From Platanthera guangdongensis (lineage: Eukaryota > Streptophyta > Magnoliopsida > Asparagales > Orchidaceae), in contig CM077162.1 in NCBI GenBank assembly GCA_039583875.1, forward strand, positions 164,670,720-164,734,719: DNA of 64,000 bases, in the 5' to 3' direction. The notes beneath the pieces are model-generated. The model had not been told where the DNA came from. It was given only the letters and a program-made list of their open reading frames with translations, and made no database searches. Position 1 is the first letter of the stretch, and every line of letters begins with the position of its first letter. The position numbers and the translations under genes were made by a program. Shown here one piece after another: positions 56,970 through 64,000 of the stretch.

Positions 56970-59900
56970 AGTCCAAGTGGCCATGCCCCAATAAGGTACT
57001 TGGACAGTGGATGATCCAGGCACATGACTGGAAGTAGTGGATTTCTAAAGGACTATACACCAATCAAGTATGGTCCTAAAGTCACCATTGGTGGTTCTGA
57101 AAAAGGAATCATCAAAGGCTTTGGTAACATTTCTAGCAACCTGATTACAATTACTCAAGTGGCTTATGTTAAAGGTTTGAAACACAACCTCATTAGTATA
57201 AGTCAGCTGAGTGATTTAGGATATGACATCTCATTTGTCAAAGATGGTTTGTCATATCAGGAGGTCAAATGATCAAAAGATCATTCTGACAGGTTATAGG
57301 AAGAGAAATGTCTATTGTCTAGACATTATGTGTGAGAAAAATGTTTCTCCTATGTGTCTTGTAGCTGATGAGAAAGTCTCTCATTGTGTCAAATGGCACA
57401 AGAGGCTAGCCCATCTTAACTACAAGATAATTGGTCAACTCTATAGTAAAGAGTTAGTGAGGAATGGTCCTCAAGTTAAGTGTAAAAAGGTTGGGATATG
57501 CTCAGCTTGTCAAAAGGGCAAACAGACCAAATCCACCTTTAATAGCATTGAGAACAAAGATGCTGTGAGGTGTTTATACCTCTTGCATATGGATCTATTT
57601 GGTCCTATGCCAGTTCACAGCCTAGGTAGTAAGGTCTACACATTTGTGGTTGTAGATGACTACTCAAGGTTTTCCTGGGTGTTCTTCCTTAGACAGAAAT
57701 CTAAAACTCCAAGTATCTTTTATAGTTTTGTCAAACAAATTCAGAATGAGTTAGACAGTACAGTGGTCAAAATAAGAAGTGACCATGGTACTAAATTCCA
57801 GTCTGACAGTATGACAAAGCTATGTGAAAAGTTTGAGATATTTCAGGAATTTTCTTCACCAAGAACACCTCAGCAAAATGGTATTGCTGAAAGGAAAAAT
57901 AGGACCTTGATAGAGGCTGGTAGAACCCTATTAAGTGACACATCTCTCCCTGAATATTTCTAGGCTGAGGCAGTAAACACTACATGTCATGTAATTAATA
58001 GGGCTACTATCACCAAGAGCCACAATAAGACCCCATATGAGATTATGAATGGCAGAAAATCAAATCTATCCTATTTCAGGATCTTTGGTTGTAAATGTTA
58101 TATACTTAACAATGGTAAGTCTTACTTATCTAAGTTTGCTGCCAAATCCCAAGAGGGGATCTTTGTTGGGTACAGCAACAACAGTAAGGCTTATAGGGTC
58201 TATAACTTGACTACTCAAGTTGTAGAAGAGTCTGTTCATGTAGTGTTTGATGAAGCTAGACTCATTAACAATGAATTGTCTAGAAGTGTATGCAGCTCTA
58301 CAAATGTGACCGAAAAGATGGACAAGCTTACTATTGAAGAAGGATCTACTGAAAGTCAGCATGTGGATGATAGTGGCTGCTGTGTAGGGGAGTACAAGAT
58401 ACTCCAGTTGATGAAGAAGATCAAGAGGAGCTGCTGAATGAAGAAGCTGTAGGTGCACAACCAGAAAATAGGATGCCTCCAGCAAATAGACATCTAAAAG
58501 ATCATCCAACCAATCAAATTATTGGTGATCTCAGACAAGGGGTACAAACAAGGAGCAGAAATCTAAGTTCAATACTCTACTCCAGTTTTCTATCCCAAGT
58601 AGAGCCAAAGAAATTTGAAGAAGCCATCCTAGAACCTCATTGGATTGAGGCAATGCAAGAGGAGCTGAACCAGTTCAAAAGATGCAATGTCTGGGAGCTT
58701 GTTCCTAAACCAAAAGACCACAACATAATTAGAACCAAGTGGATCTTTAGGAACAAGTTGGATGAGCTTGGAGTGATTATAAAGAACAAAGCAAGACTGA
58801 TTGCTAAAGGATATAGGCAGGAAGAAGGTATTGACTTTGATCAGACCTTTGCTCCAATAGCTAGACTGGAGGCAATAAGGATGTTCTTGGCCTATGCAAC
58901 CTATCAAGGGTTTAAAGTATACCAAATGGATGTTAAGTCAACTTTTTTGAATGGAAATCTGAAAGAAGAAGTCTATGTGGAACAACCATCAGGTTTTGTT
59001 GATTCTATCAAACTTAATTATGTCTATAGTCTTAAGAAGGCTTTGTATGTGTTAAAACAAGCCCCTAGGGCTTGGTATGAGACCCTGTCTAGTTTCCTCA
59101 TTGAGAATAAATTCACAAGGGGGAAAATAGACAAGACTCTATTCCTTAGGGAATCTAGAGGCAAGATCATTCTAGTCTAAATATATGTAGATGACATCAT
59201 ATTTGGGTCTACTGAAAGTAGTCTTTGCAAAACGTTTGCAGAACTTATGCAAGGACAATTTGAAATGAGTAGTATGGGGGAACTTAAGTTCTTCTTGGGT
59301 CTCCAAGTTAGACATACTGACGATGGTTTATCCATATGCCAGTCTAAGTTCACCCTATTGTTGATAAGGAAGTATGGTATGGAATCATCCAGTACCATGA
59401 AAACTCCTATGGGGTCAACAATGTCTTTATGCAAAGATGATGCAGGGAAACCTGTAGATGAAACATTGTATAGAGGGATAGTTGTCTCCCTATTGTATTT
59501 GACTGCAAGTAGACTAGATATCATGTATTCTACATGTGTCTGTGCTAGTACCAAGCTTGCCCTAAAGAATCTCATTTGACAGCAGTCAAAAGAATTCAGA
59601 GATATCTTAAGGGCACTCCTTATCTAGGCCTTTGGTACCCTAGGAATGGATAGTTTGAACTGACAGGTTATTCAGATGCAGATTTTCCAGGCTGCAAGGA
59701 AGATAGGAAAAGTACAACTGGAACCTGTCAATTCCTAGGTGGAAGACTGATATCATGGAGTAGCAAGAAACAAACAAGTGTGGCTATCTCCACAGCAGAA
59801 TCAGAGTATGTTGCTGCAGGAAGTTGCTGTGCTCAACTTCTATGGATTCAACATCATCTAGAAGACTATGGTATACAAGTAAGTAGAACATCTCTATTTT

Positions 59901-60106
59901 GTGATTCTACTAGTGCTATTTCTATTGCAAATAATCCTATCTCCCATAGTAGGACTAAGCACAAAGAAATAAAATACCATTTTCTAAGAGAAAATATGGA
60001 AAAAGGAGATATTTCCCTAGAGTATATTAATACATATAATCAACTAGCTGACATGTATACTAAGCCTTTAGATAAACCAAATTCAATAAATTTAAAATTG
60101 AATTAG
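56967..60106 (+). pseudogene. Copia-C pol
   Basis: Protease reads RYLDSG with the following Cys codon a stop (57014-57016). A one-base insertion in a T-run near 57248 shifts the frame. Integrase zinc region and HMDLFGP are present; the GTEF motif reads GTKF. TAG at 57961-57963 is at the same codon as in Copia-B. Another frameshift lies near 58390. RT has YVDD at about 59185-59196, preceded by a TAA (59178-59180). A one-base loss near 59549 and a TAG at 59651-59653 follow. RNase H is readable (YSDADFPG with Pro for Ala). More decayed than Copia-B. Confidence 0.9.
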
Positions 60107-60152
60107 GTATGATAAACTTAGAATAGTTTAAAAAAAAATTGGCTAAGTAAAA

Positions 60153-60600
60153 AGATGTCGACACACAGAGTTGTCTGTGTCGACACAGAAAAGTGGTGTC
60201 GACATTTCAGAGAAATGGTGTCGACACATCTAGAAAATTAATGTCGACACTTCAGAGAATTAGTGTCGACACATGCAATGTAGGTGTCGACACATCCAAG
60301 GTGGTGTCGACACTTAGGGTTTTACTCAGAATTAATCTAGTAAAGTCTCGACTAAGTGTCGAGCAAAGCTGTGTCGACACTTAAACAAGTGTCGACACAT
60401 ATATTCTGTCGACTATACTTGTGTCGACACATAGTTGTCGAGACATTATAAGTAAGTGTCGACACTTTTCAACAGTGTCGACACAATTTAAGTATTTTGA
60501 CGCGCCCTTTGATCTTCGATTCTAGAAAGGTATAAATAGGTTTTCGCCATTGTCTGTCGACACGCTCACCAAAGTTTCGAGACCAAACTTGTGTGTCGAC
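60153..60600. repeat. Internal GTGTCGACAC array between pol and ORF2 of Copia-C
   Basis: About 18 GTGTCGACAC-type units, colinear with the internal array of Copia-B. Confidence 0.9.
60531..60539 (+). promoter_or_regulatory. Candidate internal TATA box for ORF2 (Copia-C)
   Basis: TATAAATAG about 106 bp before the ATG at 60637, in the same position and context as in Copia-B. Confidence 0.6.
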
Positions 60601-60636
60601 ATCTCTCTTCTCTAATTCAAATTTCTTCAAACCCTA

Positions 60637-63152
60637 ATGACGCCCAAGCTAGAAGAGAATGTGAATGAAGGATACGAACTCGTGCGACACGCATTTGATG
60701 ACGCGAAACCAGAGATCAAAGGCGTGATAACCCTAATAGCAGAGACTGGGTTAGAATTTCTTGTTTCAGAACCAATTAAGATCTGGAAAAAGGAAGTCCT
60801 TGAGTTTCTGAATGCAGCAAAACTAGATGAATCAGGACTCAAGATTAAGTCAAGAGTTCATGGGGAAAAGGTGAAGTTCTCTCCTAAGAGTCTGAGAAAG
60901 GTACTACAACTACCAAGGACTAAGGAAGAAGAAGATGTTTCTGCTTCTAAGACTATAGAGGCACTAACATGGTGTGGACTTGATTCTAACATGAAAATTG
61001 GATCAGTATTCAACAGAAAAGGAATGAACAGCCAAGGAAAATTCTTGTCTGAAATAGTTGGAAAGATAATACTGTGCAAGCCTGGAGGCCATGACAGAAT
61101 CTCAGCTCACATGTTTAGTCTCATGATCAGGATTATATTCAAACTAGATACAGACTGGTCTGCAGTTGTGTTTGAGAAGATAAAAGAGAGTATGAAGAAG
61201 CCCAATTTGGGAAGAATACTAAGTTTATACCTAGCTGGTAGTATACCAGAGGTGATGAATCAAGCAGCTGGATCTAAGATTAACCACATGAGGAGAATGG
61301 ATTTGAGAATCTTCTCTAGGTGGGATAGAGTACTGACCAAAGAACTGTCATCTCTAGTGAAGGAAACACCCCAGAAAAAGAAGAAGACAGCCCTTGTGGC
61401 TCAAGAATCCTCAAGCAGCTCTGAAAAGCAAGTTGTTTTTACTCCTGATGAGGAAGGAACTGGAAATGCTGGACAATCTCCAGCTAGACAAGAAGATGCA
61501 GAGAGGCAGAGGGAGCTACCCTCAGCTAGCCCAATTCACCAGGATTCAATCCATGGGGAGCCTCTACTTGTGGAAGAGCCAACTCCACTAGAATGTGAAT
61601 AGGCTACCCACACTATACTTGAGGTAATAACTGAAATTAATAAATTAGATTTCCCTATTGAGGATGATGTTTTGTCTGATTCATTACCTAATGTTAATCA
61701 GCAAACACAGACATATAGCCAACCTCAGGATGTTGTCATGGAGGATAGATCTTTTGCTGATCAAGTTGTTGATGATATAAGAGATTCTCCACCCCATCCT
61801 CAACAGGAATTTACTTTCGAAGAATTGTTCCCTGACCTTCTACAAACTGACTTTGAGAGAGAAAAAGCTGCTGCTGAGGGGGAGAAAGTCAATGTTGAGG
61901 GGGAGCAAGTGGAGATTGAAGAAGAAACTGCAATCAAAGAGACTGAGAAGCCAAAGGATGCTGATGCACTACCAAGGACTGAGAAGGATTCACATCCTAG
62001 TCCTAAAGAAAGAGTGGATATTGCAAGCACATCTGCTTCAGAGGATGAAGAGGCTGCTAGAGCCAAGAAGAGGAAATTCCAAGTCTTTAAGAGAAGGAGC
62101 CAGAATTATAAGAAAGCCCTACAGACCATTGCTCCACAGCCTCCACCATCTACTGATTACAGTTCATTGATGGTAGCATTACAGATCAAGCTAGATGAGC
62201 AAAGATAGGCTTTGCAATCTTATATGGATGAAGGGTATAAGTCACTGCAGTTTGATATGGCCCAAGACATCAAGTCAATCAGATTTGAAATGAATCTGAA
62301 TAAGAAAGAAATGACTGACTGCTTCCATAAGGGAGGACATGCAGTAGTCTATCTGGCCACACATCAAGAGAAACTGAAGACAAAACTTGATGAGCTAGAA
62401 GTGAAGCAAGGATATGTCCTGGAGAATCAGATCAGGATGAATGATAATTTGACAGCTTCACACAATGCCATTGTAACTGAACTGAAGAATATAGCAACTG
62501 GCTGGAATGCAGCCCTGACCACTGCCAAAGAAGAATTTTACAAAGCATTGCAAGAGAGCCTAACTGATGTTACTTCTGCACTTCAGGATTCTCAGAAGCT
62601 AATAACTGAAAAGCTCCAAAGGTTGAAACCTTTCTACAAAGATAGAGTAAACTATATGAATGCCCAGATAAGATTCCAGAAAGATGATCTAAGAGATCAC
62701 ATTGAAAGAGAAGTCATAAAGGGGGAGAAAGTGTTAGTCAAGGCAGGCTCTGATCATGCCAAATGGATTTCTAATTCCATCAGAGCCACCCTGGGATATC
62801 CACACTTATGTGATGATGACAATGTGGCTGAGTCCGGAATCAATCCTGCATATCTTGGAGGGGAGCAAGTTGAAGTGGCTCAAGTAATATACCATCCACC
62901 AGACTTTGATATGATACATCAAGATATACAGACAATGTATAGGCCTCTTGAGGGAGTTCAGAATGTCATCATTGAGAAAGTGGTTCAGCCAGTGCCAGAG
63001 GCAATTCTGAAAGAACAAGAAGCTTTGCTAAAAGAACAAGAGACTCAATTGTCTAAAAAGAGATTAAGAGAGCAAGCTGAACTTAGGCCTGATTTTGAAC
63101 AATGGAGCCCCACTTCCAGGAATATCATCTTGACTGCATGGAAGGCTTCCAA
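60637..63152 (+). pseudogene. Copia-C ORF2, best-preserved copy, 3'-truncated
   Basis: A single frame from ATG 60637 to the truncation at 63152 (about 838 codons) with only two TAG stops (61600-61602, 62206-62208) and no frameshift. N-terminal domain about residues 1-240, then a Lys-rich patch (TPQKKKKTA), an acidic and Ser-rich middle, a second basic patch (RAKKRKFQVFKRRSQNYKK) that could be a nuclear localisation signal, then long charged helices with heptad character including LKEQEALLKEQETQLSKKRLREQ. The last codons before 63153 match Copia-B (LTAWKA); the remainder is missing. The basic patches and coiled coil suit a nuclear, multimeric protein better than an envelope protein (inference). 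Confidence 0.75.
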
Positions 63153-63300
63153 TGTACAACCCCGTAGCCAGGCGAGTGGGACCCTCCCCAAATATCGGCC
63201 TAGGGGCGTGCTATGAGCGACGTTTTGGTGCAGCCTCGTTCGAGACGTGCGGGTGCTCGTGCGTGCGTGCGAAGGTTTTACGTGCATAGACTTTTAATAC

Positions 63301-63304
<4 letters not shown>

Positions 63305-63358
<54 letters not shown>
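63305..63358. repeat. (AT)n microsatellite
   Basis: About 54 bp of uninterrupted AT dinucleotides, followed by TATTATATTATAT variants. Confidence 0.95.
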
Positions 63359-63362
<4 letters not shown>

Positions 63363-63521
63363 ATATTATATATATTATACATATGTATATAGATATGGAT
63401 TTTGGGGGGAGAAAAGGGGGCATGAAGAAAAGGGGCGGCAGGGGGTCGGTACAGGGAAAGGAGAGCAAAAAGAAAAATAGAAGCAGGGAGGAGGGATTTC
63501 ATAAAGGGGGCAGCAAGGATT

Positions 63522-63530
63522 TTATAAAAG
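63522..63530 (+). promoter_or_regulatory. Possible TATA box
   Basis: TTATAAAAG after a purine-rich stretch and before CTTCACTAGGGTTCG. Position about 370 bp into the putative LTR. Confidence 0.4.
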
Positions 63531-63727
63531 GGGGCTTCACTAGGGTTCGAAAAAGAGGATGGTTGCGCCCCCCTTTTTTTCTCATTCTCGGCCTGGAGCA
63601 GCGGGAACCGCCTGCCACCGTCTCCCTCTCCGGCCACCCACCAGCAAGGAGGAGACGCCCCTCTACAACCGCCTCTCTCTCTCTCTCTGCCTGGAGCGGC
63701 ACAACCCTGACCCCCTCTTTTTTCTTC

Positions 63728-63950
63728 TCTCTCCCGCCGGCCAACAGGGGCGGCCCGACGCCGGCCACATTTCTTTCTCCCATCGGCCAACAAGTGCAGG
63801 CCGAGCCCTGCCCCTTCCTCTCTCCAGTCGGCCAACAAGGGCAGGCCGAGCCCTGCCCCTTCCTCTCTCCCGCCGACCAGCATGGGCAGCCCGACGCCGC
63901 CCCCTTCCTTTCTCCCGTCGGCCAACAGGGGCAGCCCGACGCCGCCTAAA
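63728..63950. repeat. 45-bp minisatellite
   Basis: Five imperfect units of 44-45 bp beginning CTCTCCCGTCGGCCAACA and continuing GGGGCAGCCCGACGCC or a variant. The period is a multiple of three, so frames on both strands stay open. Confidence 0.85.
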
Positions 63951-64000
63951 GTCGTGGAGGCCGGGATCGACTTCTTCGATGCCATTTGGAGCACGGTCGG

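Larger units (their letters stand above)
53450..63152 (+). mobile_element. Copia-C: close relative of Copia-B, 5'-deleted and 3'-truncated
   Basis: Same order as Copia-B (LTR, gag, pol, internal array, ORF2) with clear nucleotide similarity throughout. An internal deletion at about 55178 removed the LTR end, the PBS and the start of gag. The right end is lost at 63152/63153, where a new TG... sequence begins. No 3' LTR is in the window. Confidence 0.93.
63153..64000 (+). mobile_element. Putative LTR start of another element, incomplete
   Basis: Homology to Copia-B stops and TGTACAACCCCGTAGCC begins. It resembles the TGTAACACCCCG start common in chromovirus (Tekay/Del) LTRs. It contains an AT microsatellite, a TATA box and a GC-rich C/T-rich leader-like region to the window end. 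Large frames on both strands (63278-63994 minus, 63383-63949 plus) overlap each other across the simple repeats, so I do not call a gene. Confidence 0.45.

Noticed and set aside
63278..63994. Two large opposing frames near the right edge
   Set aside because: Both are sustained by the AT microsatellite and the 45-bp minisatellite; no protein similarity is recognisable.

Overview
The window is plant nuclear DNA made almost entirely of nested LTR retrotransposons. Families and features seen: Ty1/copia elements of the Tork/TNT1 type and the Sirevirus type, Athila-like and Tat-like Ty3/gypsy remnants, tRNA-Met-type primer-binding sites, and long LTRs. Together these indicate an angiosperm with a large, repeat-rich genome, probably heterochromatin. 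I see no host gene, rRNA or tRNA gene. Every retroelement reading frame carries stops, frameshifts or deletions, so nothing here looks autonomously active.

Layout, left block (1-17005, mainly minus strand). An Athila-like gypsy element supplies an LTR (15394-17005), a PBS and a decayed gag (13810-15240, continuing at 841-1137). Its gag was broken by a short gag-only LTR element (TR-GAG-like; LTRs 12592-13809 and 1138-1494 + 8955-9814). The left end of that structure was tandemly duplicated (unit about 1127 bp, 1-1127). The LTR in the second unit then received a Copia element (Copia-1, 1495-8949, perfect AAACC target duplication). The first unit still shows the empty site.

Middle block (17006-53449). 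The end of one Sirevirus-like element (E; LTR 17666-18084 and 51809-~52740) was split by a 33.7-kb composite. This is Copia-A (18085-51808, plus strand), itself split twice: by Copia-D (21694-30808, minus strand, perfect AATAC target duplication) and by Copia-B (32722-45641, plus strand). A Ty3/gypsy protease fragment follows at 52785-53449.

Right block (53450-64000). Copia-C (53450-63152) is a relative of Copia-B with a deletion across its LTR end and gag start. It is cut off at 63153 by what looks like the start of another LTR (to the window end), with an AT microsatellite and a 45-bp minisatellite.

Most interesting biology. Copia-A, -B and -C carry a long extra reading frame (ORF2) after pol. 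Just before it lies a second array of the same family-specific palindrome that fills that family's own LTR, followed by a TATA box about 100-120 bp upstream of the ORF2 ATG. Copia-D has LTR palindromes but no ORF2 and no internal array. This looks like an internal promoter, and ORF2 is a candidate self-recognising regulator. Four elements also share a stop codon at the gag-pol boundary followed by a 3' splice-site-like sequence. Near the LTR ends, three families keep a stem-loop with a C-rich loop but differing, still complementary, stems.
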